Program-made: the position numbers and the translations under genes
Notes under the pieces: model-generated
The model's input: the letters and a program-made list of their open reading frames with translations, nothing else
Told to the model about the DNA's origin: nothing
Database searches by the model: none
Origin: Verrucomicrobiota bacterium
Lineage (GTDB): Bacteria > Verrucomicrobiota > Verrucomicrobiia > Limisphaerales > UBA9464
DNA: 64,000 nt
Assembly: GCA_017309115.1 (NCBI GenBank)
Contig: JAFLEF010000003.1
Coordinates: 186,001 to 250,000 of the forward strand
Reading direction: 5' to 3'
Shown here: positions 28,462 to 36,315 of the stretch, piece by piece
Position numbering within the stretch: position 1 is the stretch's first letter
Layout of the letters: every line of letters begins with the position of its first letter

Positions 28462-28558
28462 GGGAGGAACCCACCGACGGATGGCTCCGGGAATTGGCGC
28501 TTCCTCAAACTTCCCTTTGCCAACGGCCGCTCCGTTCGCAATATCCGCCTTCCTTTGC

Positions 28559-28582
28559 GGCCGGGAACGCTGGTTCCCGGCC
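28559..28582 (+). promoter_or_regulatory. perfect 10-bp hairpin just before the aspS start
   Basis: GGCCGGGAAC-GCTG-GTTCCCGGCC forms a perfect 10-bp stem with a 4-base loop; the stem ends 8 bases before the ATG at 28591. There is no visible Shine-Dalgarno in the remaining 8 bases, so the hairpin sits where a ribosome would bind. It may also be a dispersed repeat. Function unknown. Confidence 0.6.
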
Positions 28583-28590
28583 CTTCTGTC

Positions 28591-30408
28591 ATGAAACGCA
28601 CGCAGCATTGCAACGAACTCCGGCCCGTTCACGCGGGCCAAACCGTCACTCTGGTCGGCTGGGTCCACTCTCGTCGGGACCTCGGCGGCGTCCTCTTCAT
28701 CGATCTACGCGATCGCGAGGGACGTACCCAAACGGTTTTCGATCCGGCGGATCTGCCCCGGGACGTCTTCGAAGCGGCCACCCACCTCCACGCCGAATCG
28801 GTCATCGAAGTGGTGGGAACCGTCCGGACCCGCCCCAACGGTACCGAAAACACCAAGATCGCCACCGGCCAGGTCGAGGTTCTGGTGAAACAGTTCACCG
28901 TGCTCAATCACGCCGAGGTGCTGCCGTTCCCGGTCGATGACCCGGAAGTCGCCAACAAGGTGAACGAGGAACTGCGGCTCCAGTATCGCTACCTCGACCT
29001 GCGCCGACCCGAGATGATCCGGAATCTGCGAACGCGGTCGAAGGTGGCCATCGCCACCCGCAGCTACATGGACGAACAGGGTTTCCTCGAGGTCGAGACG
29101 CCCACGCTGTTCAAGTCCACGCCGGAAGGTGCCCGCGAGTTCCTCGTCCCGAACCGACGGGATCCCGGAACCTTCTACGCCCTGCCGCAGTCGCCGCAGC
29201 AGTTCAAACAGATCCTGATGGTCGGCGGCGTGGAACGGTACTTCCAGCTCGCCCGCTGCTATCGCGATGAGGACCTGCGCGCCGATCGGCAGCCAGAGTT
29301 CACCCAGGTGGACATCGAGATGTCGTTCATCGAGCGCGAGGACATCTACAACCTGATCGAAGGTCTGCTGAAGCGCGTGTGGAAGACGGCCCTGAACATG
29401 GATCTGCCGACGCCCTTCAAGCGCATCCCGTTCGTCGAGGCGCTCAACCGCTGGGGCATCGACAAGCCGGACACGCGGTTCGGCATGGAGTTGGTGGACT
29501 TTACCGAGGAGTTCCGCAGCTCGACCTTCAAGGTCTTTGCCGGCGCCGTGGCCAATGGCGGCGTGGTGAAGGCGCTCAACGCGAAGGGACTGGCGGGTGC
29601 CACCCAGGGACAGATCGAGACCATGACCGAATACGCCAAGAGTTTTGGCGCGAAGGGTCTGGCCTTCATCAAGGTCGAGAACAACGAATGGAAGTCGCCC
29701 ATCGTGAAATTCTTCACCGAAGCCGAGAAGGCAGCACTGATCGCCAAGCTCGGCATCGAGGAAGGGGACCTGATTCTCTTCGCCGCCGACCAATGGCTCA
29801 ACGCCTGCGAAATTCTGGGCAAGATCCGGTTGTATTGCGCCGAGGTCTTGAAGACCCAAGGCAAGCTGACCCTCGATCCGCAGCGTTTTGATTTCCTGTG
29901 GGTCGTGGACTTCCCGCTGCTGAGCTACGACAAGGAAATGAACCGCTGGTACTCCAGCCATCATCCGTTCACCGCGCCGGTGGCCGAGGACATCCCGCTC
30001 CTCACCGCGGATCCCAAGAAGGTGCGCGGCCAGCATTACGACATCGTCGTGAACGGCGTGGAACTGGGCGGCGGTTCCATCCGGATTCACCAGCCCGACG
30101 TCCAGAAGACCATTTTTGAAAAGGTTCTGGCCATCACGCCCGAGGAAACGCAACTGCGGTTCGGCTACATGCTCGAAGCCTTCAAGTACGGCGCGCCGCC
30201 GCACGGAGGCATCGCGCTGGGCTTCGACCGCATGATCGCGATCCTGTGCAACACGACGTCGATCCGCGACGTCATCGCCTTCCCGAAGACGGCCAAGGGC
30301 GTGGATCTCATGACCTCGTCCCCGTCGACGGTCAGCGCACGTCAGTTGCGCGACCTGCACATTGAGGTCAAGGCCGCCCGCAAGGAAGAGCCGCCTCGCC
30401 CGGCCTAA
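28591..30408 (+). CDS. aspS: aspartyl-tRNA synthetase
   Basis: 605 residues from the ATG at 28591; the frame stays open further upstream, but residue 1 of the family corresponds to MKRTQHCNELR. Charges tRNA-Asp (or Asp and Asn if non-discriminating). Seen: the N-terminal OB fold (TVTLVGWVHSRRDLGG, residues 18-33), class II motif 1 (FLEVETPTLFKSTPEGAREF), motif 2 (ARCYRDEDLRADRQPEF), the bacterial GAD-type insertion in the middle (about 300-420), and motif 3 (GIALGFDRMIAIL). The order and length fit the bacterial enzyme. It ends with a clear terminator. Confidence 0.97.
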   Translation: MKRTQHCNELRPVHAGQTVTLVGWVHSRRDLGGVLFIDLRDREGRTQTVFDPADLPRDVFEAATHLHAESVIEVVGTVRTRPNGTENTKIATGQVEVLVKQFTVLNHAEVLPFPVDDPEVANKVNEELRLQYRYLDLRRPEMIRNLRTRSKVAIATRSYMDEQGFLEVETPTLFKSTPEGAREFLVPNRRDPGTFYALPQSPQQFKQILMVGGVERYFQLARCYRDEDLRADRQPEFTQVDIEMSFIEREDIYNLIEGLLKRVWKTALNMDLPTPFKRIPFVEALNRWGIDKPDTRFGMELVDFTEEFRSSTFKVFAGAVANGGVVKALNAKGLAGATQGQIETMTEYAKSFGAKGLAFIKVENNEWKSPIVKFFTEAEKAALIAKLGIEEGDLILFAADQWLNACEILGKIRLYCAEVLKTQGKLTLDPQRFDFLWVVDFPLLSYDKEMNRWYSSHHPFTAPVAEDIPLLTADPKKVRGQHYDIVVNGVELGGGSIRIHQPDVQKTIFEKVLAITPEETQLRFGYMLEAFKYGAPPHGGIALGFDRMIAILCNTTSIRDVIAFPKTAKGVDLMTSSPSTVSARQLRDLHIEVKAARKEEPPRPA

Positions 30409-30461
30409 GGCTGTTCCAGGTTCCGGGCGCGATTCCCGGTTGTTCCACTGTCACTTCCGCC

Positions 30462-30493
30462 ACGGCTCCGGAGTCCATCCGGAGCCGTTTTCC
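30462..30493 (+). terminator. intrinsic terminator after aspS
   Basis: ACGGCTCCGGA-GTCCA-TCCGGAGCCGT is an 11-bp perfect stem with a 5-base loop, followed directly by TTTTCCTTT. It lies 53 bases after the aspS stop. Confidence 0.85.
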
Positions 30494-30550
30494 TTTGGTG
30501 GGCGCAACCCAGCTAAACGCCGCAGACCCGCCTGCCTCTTTTCTCCCCAA

Positions 30551-30583
30551 AAGAATCTGCGCCGATCTGTGTTTCATCTGCGG
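30551..30583 (-). repeat. CGCAGAT-type interspersed repeat
   Basis: On the reverse strand this reads CCGCAGATGAAACACAGATC followed by GGCGCAGATTCTT, the same family as at 14691, 15642, 39986 and 40095. Confidence 0.6.
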
Positions 30584-30602
30584 ATAGCCACTCCCCTGAT
30601 CC

Positions 30603-30884
30603 TCAGGCCGACGGAGCCGGTGAGGACCACTCAACGGGCCGGTCCGCCTGCGCACCCCGCTCGAAGTCCCGGTCAGCGCCGACCGCTGGCATGGCCAGCA
30701 ACGCTTCCTTGAAGGTGGGTCGCTTGACGGGCATGCCAAGGAGGGCTTCGCGTAGGATCCGGCGGTGCTCCTCCTCCATGGAAACCCCGTGGGCTTCGGT
30801 CCGCTCCTTGAGCTTCCGAACCACCTCGACCTCGATCTGTCGGACAATCAATAGACGCAAGACGGACTCCTTTTCTTGACTCAT
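30603..30884 (-). CDS. FitA-like antitoxin without visible toxin
   Basis: 93 residues. LLIVRQIEVEVVRKLKERTE followed by AHGVSMEEEHRRILREAL is the ribbon-helix-helix N-terminus of FitA/VapB-type antitoxins (about residues 10-48). The rest (VKRPTFKEALLAMPAVGADRD...) is the toxin-wrapping tail typical of the family. In most genomes a PIN-domain gene follows immediately; here the next 200 bases hold only a repeat and the aspS terminator, so the pair is broken. It could still act as a DNA-binding regulator of its own promoter. An ATG at 30884 without a Shine-Dalgarno is the assumed start. Confidence 0.75.
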   Translation of the reverse strand: MSQEKESVLRLLIVRQIEVEVVRKLKERTEAHGVSMEEEHRRILREALLGMPVKRPTFKEALLAMPAVGADRDFERGAQADRPVEWSSPAPSA

Positions 30885-31204
30885 GCCAATGCTGGCACCT
30901 CAAAGGCGAAGAGTCGAGGGGATGCTCTGACGGGGCCTGCACCGCGGGTCGATGATCATGCCCGGTGTCTTGAATCCGGCGTTGGAATTTGGTGCTGGTT
31001 TCACGGGATGTGCCGGTTGGCGATCGTTCCGAGTCGTGGGATCGTAGCCCTACGTCCAAACTGCAGCCGACCATCCCGCCTTGGCTGATACCCACAACCG
31101 TGCAGGAGATTGCTCAAGGCTCCAGTGGGCTGCTCCTAACTCTTGGTGCACCTCCGTCCTGACGGCCAGTCGAACGCCCCGCGCTCTAATTCGATACCAA
31201 ACTT
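30885..31204. other. 320-base stretch without a recognisable gene
   Basis: No convincing frame on either strand. It contains the upstream region of the antitoxin gene on the left, and the base composition falls steeply in AT-rich direction toward 31200, where the AT-rich gene at 31205-31609 ends. Confidence 0.45.
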
Positions 31205-31609
31205 TCAAAAAACAAAAAAAATCAGCCTGACATTGGCGTCTCCGAGATCTCTGACCAATAACTCGATTGTACTCAATAATCGAAGTGTGGCCGGGTGCAA
31301 CTTACCTCGCGCTCCAACATGGTCTATTGCCTTTTGAACCTCAGACAAATACAACCATCCTTGAGCGTTACCAAAATCTGGAGAGTTCCCGGTGGCCCTC
31401 GCGATTTTCTCCGGTATCTCACGATTGCAGTAAAGCGACTTGTCTTTTCCGATTCTGATACCAGAGAGTGCTCCAATCATCGCATAATCTTTTCCACTAA
31501 CGAGGTAAGAATCCCTTGAGAAGTCCCAAATACTAAATGAGCCATCAATCGAGCAGCCGCTCGTCGGATATGGATTAAATTGAATATAATAGAGTACACA
31601 GTCTGACAT
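31205..31609 (-). CDS. hypothetical protein in AT-rich DNA
   Basis: 134 residues from the ATG at 31609; the frame extends upstream into the neighbouring gene but with no other ATG in a sensible place. It contains no signal peptide. Motifs such as YYIQFNPYPTSGCSIDGSF, YAMIGALSGIRIG and GWLYLSEVQKAIDHV (a C-terminal helix) suggest a small mixed alpha/beta fold. The base composition here is clearly more AT-rich than the rest of the window, so I infer recent acquisition. It sits 26 bases downstream of the AbiEii-like gene on the same strand. The size and position would fit an immunity or antitoxin-like protein, but I do not recognise it. Confidence 0.5.
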   Translation of the reverse strand: MSDCVLYYIQFNPYPTSGCSIDGSFSIWDFSRDSYLVSGKDYAMIGALSGIRIGKDKSLYCNREIPEKIARATGNSPDFGNAQGWLYLSEVQKAIDHVGARGKLHPATLRLLSTIELLVRDLGDANVRLIFFVF

Positions 31610-31635
31610 AATGTTTCTATTAGGTATGCCGACCG

Positions 31636-32457
31636 TTATCCGGCGGTAGCTGCGGGCGTTGGCGATTCTTCGACGATCCGCGGCCAAGCGCCTTTCACCT
31701 GGCCATAGTGCCGGGTAAGCCGCGCGAAGCCCGGCGCAGCGGGATCGGGGCAAATGGGTTTGCCGTCGGCATTGAGGTAGAGGCACCCACGTTCGGTGAC
31801 GGGTAGCCGTTCAATCAGGGCCAATGCCTCATCGGCCGCTTGATTCCAGCGGTGACGCAGGGCGGGGAAATCAATGGGTTCGCTCAAGCGAAGCTGGCTG
31901 GCATCCTGCCCCTTCAGCCGCGCCTGTCTTCCGCCCCAGTCAATGATCCATTCGGCATTCATGCCCGGATCCTTGCCGGCCGCCGCCCAAGCTAGCGCCC
32001 CGACGTGCAGGTGGCGCTCATGGAGATACATTACGTCCAGGTAGTCCCGCAGCTTCATGCGGGCAGCAAAAGCCAAAAGCTTGTTCGTGGCTGCGTCCCA
32101 AAAGTTCAACCTCCAGCCGAGCTCCAGATCGGGCTCTACCGGGAAGAAGCGGAAGGCGCTGTCGCACACCCACTCGACCTTGGTTTGTTGCGCTCCACGG
32201 CGGATGAAGGCCCGGACGAAGCCGGGTTGTGGTTTCCCCACTTCAACCGTGTACCCAGATTCCTGCAACGTGCCGAGGTCAGCTTCCGCCGCGACGGCGA
32301 CGGCGGTTTCCTCATCGTGGAAAATGTCCACGTCCTCTGAAGACCGCGGCGAATCCGGCCGCTGGTGCAGAACGGTTGCACCGGCGACATAGCTGTCCGG
32401 GCTGCGCCTTGAAGCCAGCAATCGCAGCACCTCGCGCTCGAAATCTCCTAGCGGCAT
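31636..32457 (-). CDS. AbiEii/AbiGii-type nucleotidyltransferase
   Basis: 273 residues. The N-terminal half contains SYVAGATVLHQRPDSPRSSE followed by DVDIF, which places two Asp residues (about 42 and 44) in the position of the nucleotidyltransferase DxD site. A conserved fold follows (FIRRGAQQTKVEWV, NKLLAFAARMKLRDYLDV). Members of this family act as the toxin half of AbiE-like abortive infection systems by transferring nucleotides to tRNA or other RNA. The C-terminal third is not typical of AbiEii and may be a separate domain. It overlaps the upstream small gene by 10 bases. Confidence 0.65.
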   Translation of the reverse strand: MPLGDFEREVLRLLASRRSPDSYVAGATVLHQRPDSPRSSEDVDIFHDEETAVAVAAEADLGTLQESGYTVEVGKPQPGFVRAFIRRGAQQTKVEWVCDSAFRFFPVEPDLELGWRLNFWDAATNKLLAFAARMKLRDYLDVMYLHERHLHVGALAWAAAGKDPGMNAEWIIDWGGRQARLKGQDASQLRLSEPIDFPALRHRWNQAADEALALIERLPVTERGCLYLNADGKPICPDPAAPGFARLTRHYGQVKGAWPRIVEESPTPAATAG

Positions 32458-32663
32458 ATTTCGGCTACGGCCTGGTAGCCCTTGGCCCCGCCATAATGCC
32501 TCAGTTCGCGGATGAGGGCAGGAATTGTCTCCTCCGTGATCACCGGTTCATCGACCCAAGACCAGAAGCACTGGGCCTTGAAGTCATGGAAGGCCCGACG
32601 CGCTAGTTCCAACCGGCGCTGCCGGGCGGCTTCATCAACGGGCGGTGGCAGCGTCGTGTTCAC
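32448..32663 (-). CDS. small partner protein upstream of the AbiEii-like gene
   Basis: 71 residues from a GTG at 32663, chosen because the family begins near VNTTLPPP; a longer frame to 32771 is possible but has no better start. The core RRAFHDFKAQCFWSW then TEETIPALIRELRHYGG is characteristic of short proteins that precede AbiEii-type genes. It overlaps the next gene, which supports translational coupling. It may be the antitoxin, but in the usual AbiE system the antitoxin is AbiEi (a DNA-binding protein), which this is not. Confidence 0.55.
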   Translation of the reverse strand: MNTTLPPPVDEAARQRRLELARRAFHDFKAQCFWSWVDEPVITEETIPALIRELRHYGGAKGYQAVAEICR

Positions 32664-32907
32664 GGCGGAGAGTATAAACGGACGGCCCGCAATGTGAAGC
32701 CCGGTGAGACCGGCGCCCAGGCCAGCTGCTTTCGAGGAGTGCCTCGATCCGATCCAGTTGTTGTTCGCCACATTGTTTCGGAATTCCGGGAATAGAATCC
32801 CGGGCAGGTCCTCCCATGAGCGTAGACCGATGGTCGGTCGCGGCGGCAGTCAACAATCGGGCCAGACGGTCCGAGCTCCGCCCCGACGCCCTCACCTCCT
32901 CACTCTC

Positions 32908-33765
32908 ATGAACAGACAGAACATTTTGGTGGATCAGAAGCCCGGCCTCGGCCGTCGGCTGTTTCGGCAACCGTGTGTCCTCGCCGCTGCGATGGCGGGT
33001 GGACTTTGGCTCCCGGTCCATGCAGCCAAGTATGACGTCAAGGTCACGGTGGAGAACCTCGCTCCTGGCAACAGCATCAGCTTTGCGCCCCTGCGAATCG
33101 GATTCCACGGCGGGACCTTCGACGCCTTTAACGACGGCCAAGTGGCGACGGCGCCGATCATCTCGGTGGCTGAAGGCGGCAGTGGTAGTGACTGGTTTCC
33201 AGCGTTTGGAGCGGCTGATCCAGGAGCGGTTCTTGGTTCCGTGGGAGGAGCTCTCTTTCCCGGAATGACCGCCACAAGCACCTCGTTTCGCATCGACTCG
33301 TCGGTGAATCCCTACTTCACCTTTGCATCCATGGTGATTCCGAGTAACGACTTCTTCATCGGTAATGATAATCCCATGGAGTACTCGCTGTTCGATTCCG
33401 CCGGGAACTTTGTCCTGACGGAAGTTCTTCAAAGCGCGAGCGAGATTTGGAACGCCGGTTCGGAGGCGTTCGACCCGCTCAACGCCGCCTTTCTGGTGGG
33501 TGGCAACAACTCCCTGAGAACCCCGGAGAATTCCGTAGTGGCCTTCAACTTTACCGAACTCGCCGGCTTTGACGGTCTCACCACCGCGGCGGGATATGTC
33601 TTCGCCAGCCAGCTGACCGATGATTCCCCGGTATACCGGATCAGCTTCGATGCCACTGCGGTGCCCGAGGCGACCGGGCCCGCCGCCCTGCTGGGGGGTG
33701 TCCTGGCTCTGGCCGGATTCCGAGTTCACCGTCGCCGCTGCCAACTCCCGGCGGCGCGCTCGTAA
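32908..33765 (+). CDS. spondin-domain protein with PEP-CTERM sorting signal
   Basis: 285 residues from the ATG at 32908; the frame is open further upstream but only as antisense of other sequence. Signal peptide about 10-38 (ending PVHAA). The mature region reads YDVKVTVENLAPGNSISFAP and has the aromatic/acidic pattern of the Spondin_N domain (about residues 40-190, with YFTFASMVIPSNDFFIGND). The C-terminus is a PEP-CTERM-type signal: AVPEATGP, a hydrophobic helix (about 20 residues), then RVHRRRC. This implies transfer to an exosortase; none is in the window. A sigma factor and its partner follow. Confidence 0.85.
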   Translation: MNRQNILVDQKPGLGRRLFRQPCVLAAAMAGGLWLPVHAAKYDVKVTVENLAPGNSISFAPLRIGFHGGTFDAFNDGQVATAPIISVAEGGSGSDWFPAFGAADPGAVLGSVGGALFPGMTATSTSFRIDSSVNPYFTFASMVIPSNDFFIGNDNPMEYSLFDSAGNFVLTEVLQSASEIWNAGSEAFDPLNAAFLVGGNNSLRTPENSVVAFNFTELAGFDGLTTAAGYVFASQLTDDSPVYRISFDATAVPEATGPAALLGGVLALAGFRVHRRRCQLPAARS

Positions 33766-33814
33766 ACCATGGCGTCCTCCCTCTCAGCCGGTTTGGCCAA
33801 GGTACCATAGACCC

Positions 33815-34360
33815 ATGGCCCGAACCGAAGGCGATTACTCGTGGGTGGTCGAAAACCACTACGGCGACGTGTACCGCTTTGCCCTCAGCCTCACCCATGA
33901 TGAGGCTGAGGCCGCTGATCTCACCCAGGAAGCCTTCTGGAGGCTGGCCGACCGATTCCTGGAGATTCGGGACGTGCGGCGGATGAAGAGTTGGTTGTTC
34001 ACCACGTTGCACCGCGAGTTTATCGGTCGGCGAAAACGTCAGAACCGGTATCCGCACGTGCATCTGGAGGAAACCGAACTGGAACTCCCGGCCATCAGTT
34101 CCGTGTCGGAGTTGACGGTCGATGGTAAAACGGCCCTCGAGACACTGGCCGAAGTTGAGGAAGTGTTCCGGGCGCCCTTGGCCCTGTTCTATCTCGAGGA
34201 CTACTCCTACGCCGAGATCGGGGAAATACTGGGAATTCCCCTCGGCACCGTGATGTCCCGACTCAGCCGCGGCAAAGCCCGATTACAACAACTCCTGGCG
34301 GACCGTACCTTGCCCTCGCAGTCCGCCCGACTGATTCCCTTTCCTTCGAAAGCTGCCTGA
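33815..34360 (+). CDS. ECF-type RNA polymerase sigma factor
   Basis: 181 residues from the ATG at 33815. Region 2 is visible (YRFALSLTHDEAEAADLTQE followed by AFWRLADRFLEIRDVRRMKS), with the conserved WLFTTLHREF of region 2.4 onwards. Region 4 ends in APLALFYLEDYSYAEIGEIL then GIPLGTVMSRLSRGKARL, the helix-turn-helix that reads the -35 element. No region 1.1 or 3, so the small ECF class. The putative anti-sigma gene begins two bases after its stop. Expected regulon: envelope or surface genes, perhaps including the PEP-CTERM gene just upstream. Confidence 0.93.
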   Translation: MARTEGDYSWVVENHYGDVYRFALSLTHDEAEAADLTQEAFWRLADRFLEIRDVRRMKSWLFTTLHREFIGRRKRQNRYPHVHLEETELELPAISSVSELTVDGKTALETLAEVEEVFRAPLALFYLEDYSYAEIGEILGIPLGTVMSRLSRGKARLQQLLADRTLPSQSARLIPFPSKAA

Positions 34361-34362
34361 CC

Positions 34363-35121
34363 ATGGACCGACACCATGCCCAACAAATCCTGCTGACGTA
34401 CCGTCTGGGCGAGCACGCGCCGCCCGGGTCCGAACTAGCGGAGGCCTTGGCTCTGGCCGAGAAGGACCCTGAGTTGGCGGAGTGGCTGGAGGCCCAGCTC
34501 CGTTACGATCGTCGATTGCGCTCGGCCTTGCGGTCGGTGACGCCGCCGGCTGGCTTGCAACAAGCCATTCTTCGAGGTCGTCCACCGACGCCCTCCCTCT
34601 GGCGTCGCTCCGCTCCCCGCCTGCTGGCGATGGCGGCGGCTGGGGCAGTCCTTTTGGGAATCTGGGCGGTGTCCAATCGGGGCGCCCGGGGCCCGGTCAA
34701 CGTTCCCAGTCCGGTCGCGAACACGAGGGCTCTTCCATTTCGCGATCAGATGGTCGAGTTGATTGCCCAGGGGCGATACTCGCTCCAAGCGCAGTCAGGA
34801 TCGCTTACCGAGCTGCGGTCCTTTCTGCGGAGGAACGGTGGGGCTCACGATGTTTCCGTGTCACCAGCCCTCGCGGCACTTTCCACGTACGGTTGTCAGG
34901 TGCTGGCGTTCGACGGACGCCGAACCACCTTGATTTGTTTCACTAGTCCTCGGCTGGGGTTTGTTCATCTGTTTGTGGTGGATTCACCGACGGAGGGTGT
35001 CGGGTCCCAGCCCACTTTGGCTAAGTTCGGGAATTGGAACACGGCAACCTGGAGTTCCGGTTCCAAGACCTTCGTGGTGTGCGCCCAGGCGTCCGACTCT
35101 GACCTGAGGGCCTTGCTTTGA
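34363..35121 (+). CDS. putative anti-sigma factor with one TM helix
   Basis: 252 residues. The N-terminal ~75 residues are acidic and helical (LTYRLGEHAPPGSELAEALALAEKD), as expected of a cytosolic sigma-binding domain. A single TM helix at about 85-105 (RLLAMAAAGAVLLGIWAV) and a periplasmic domain follow, with two cysteines (STYGCQVLAFDGRRTTLICF) that may form a disulphide or sense redox/metal. The start is 2 bases after the sigma factor stop, so translation is likely coupled. I infer the pair forms a membrane-signalling unit. No ZAS (HxxxCxxC) motif is seen. Confidence 0.75.
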   Translation: MDRHHAQQILLTYRLGEHAPPGSELAEALALAEKDPELAEWLEAQLRYDRRLRSALRSVTPPAGLQQAILRGRPPTPSLWRRSAPRLLAMAAAGAVLLGIWAVSNRGARGPVNVPSPVANTRALPFRDQMVELIAQGRYSLQAQSGSLTELRSFLRRNGGAHDVSVSPALAALSTYGCQVLAFDGRRTTLICFTSPRLGFVHLFVVDSPTEGVGSQPTLAKFGNWNTATWSSGSKTFVVCAQASDSDLRALL

Positions 35122-35126
35122 GCGAT

Positions 35127-35232
35127 CGGAGTCCCGGCCTTAGCCGGTAGCGCTCTGGGCTAGCTGGGCGTTTCCAGACTCCAACAGCGTGGGATCGGGC
35201 GTACGGTTCCGCCGCCTGAAGGCGGGACTCCG
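35127..35232. repeat. inverted-repeat intergenic element (GGAGTCCC family)
   Basis: Left arm CGGAGTCCCGGCCTTAGCCG (35127 on) pairs with right arm CCGCCTGAAGGCGGGACTCC (35212 on); about 21 bases each with a few mismatches, spacer 64 bases. It begins 6 bases after the anti-sigma stop. Related to the elements at 5105-5181 and 62909-62955. Confidence 0.75.
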
Positions 35233-35335
35233 AACGGTGACTTCGCGTTTCTTCGCGTCTCCAGCGGGTTCCAACGGCAGCGCTGCAGGGTCCGTTCTTT
35301 TCCTCGCTGGTCGACCCAGTCATCGTCCGGGCTCA

Positions 35336-36211
35336 ATGCTTGATGATGTGTCCTCAGCAGCGGGCGAATCCTCCGTGGCCTCCCATTTTCGCGGTTGGGC
35401 CAAGCCGGGGATCATTCCTCCGGGAGCCCGGCAGCCGAATGACGTTGGTCCTGGCGAATCCCTCGACGCCCTAAGCGGGCATTTCCGCATCTATCAGCTG
35501 CGGGACGGACACCGGTTCTCCACCGATGATTTGCTCACGGCGTGGTATGGCACCACCTGGTGTCCCAGCGCGGCGACGGCGTTGGATCTGGGGAGCGGGA
35601 TTGGCACCGTGGGACTGGTGGTGACCTGGCGGTTGCCCGGGGTGCGGATGGTCACGGTGGAGGCGCAGGAGATGAGTGTGGCCCTGGCTCGAAAGTCAGC
35701 GGCGTACAACGGGGTCAGTGAACGGTATGACATTCGACTGGGCGACTTCCGCACTCCTGGGGTGATTCGGGAGGAGGAACGCTTTGATCTGATCACCGGC
35801 AGTCCGCCCTATTTTTCGCCGGGCACCGGGGTGGAGAGCGAGCATCCGCAGAAACTCGCCTGCCGCTTTGAGCTGCGCGGAACCGTCGCCGATTACTGCG
35901 CCGTGGCGGCCCGGCATCTGGCGTCAGGCGGGGTGTTCGCCTGCGTCTTTCCCTACGAACCGGCGCAGCTGAAGCGGGTCGAGGAAGGTGCCCTCGCCGC
36001 TGGACTCACCGTGGTGCGCAAGCGGCCCATCGTCTTTAGGGAAGGGGATCCGCCGCTCGTGGGTGTCTTTGCCCTGATGCGGTCGACCGATCTGCCGGAG
36101 TGGTTTCGAAGTCAAACCTGGACGGAACCTGACCTCCTCATTCGCACCCGCAGCGGAGCCATCTCCCCGGAGTATTCGGCCCTCAAGCTGGCGTTCGGAT
36201 TCCCGCCGTAG
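35336..36211 (+). CDS. TrmN6-like methyltransferase
   Basis: 291 residues from the ATG at 35336. SAM-binding motif I LDLGSGIGTVGLVV (about residues 83-96), motif II TVEAQ, and a catalytic loop ITGSPPYFSPGTG. In TrmN6 and related enzymes that catalytic loop is NPPY; here the Asn is replaced by Ser (SPPY). Family members methylate adenine at position 37 of tRNA1(Val) or related targets; the change may alter target or mean a non-enzymatic role. The stop codon lies inside an inverted-repeat arm. Confidence 0.75.
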   Translation: MLDDVSSAAGESSVASHFRGWAKPGIIPPGARQPNDVGPGESLDALSGHFRIYQLRDGHRFSTDDLLTAWYGTTWCPSAATALDLGSGIGTVGLVVTWRLPGVRMVTVEAQEMSVALARKSAAYNGVSERYDIRLGDFRTPGVIREEERFDLITGSPPYFSPGTGVESEHPQKLACRFELRGTVADYCAVAARHLASGGVFACVFPYEPAQLKRVEEGALAAGLTVVRKRPIVFREGDPPLVGVFALMRSTDLPEWFRSQTWTEPDLLIRTRSGAISPEYSALKLAFGFPP

Positions 36212-36315
36212 CCGCCGACGGCAGGAGGCACTAACTAAGCGGAGGAACTTCACCCGTGGGCCATACCGCGACCCCCGGGGAAGGAAATGGCGCCTCCATC
36301 CGTCGGCGGCTACGG
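36206..36315. repeat. 110-bp inverted-repeat element overlapping a stop codon
   Basis: Left arm CCGTAGCCGCCGACGGCAGG then AGGC (36206-36229) and right arm GCCTCCATCCGTCGGCGGCT then ACGG (36292-36315) are inverse over 24 bases with two mismatches; spacer 62 bases. The TAG stop of the TrmN6-like gene is the third to fifth bases of the left arm. Confidence 0.85.

Noticed and set aside
28705-30360. 551-residue frame on the minus strand
   Set aside because: Complete antisense of aspS, which carries all class II motifs; long open antisense frames are common at this GC content.
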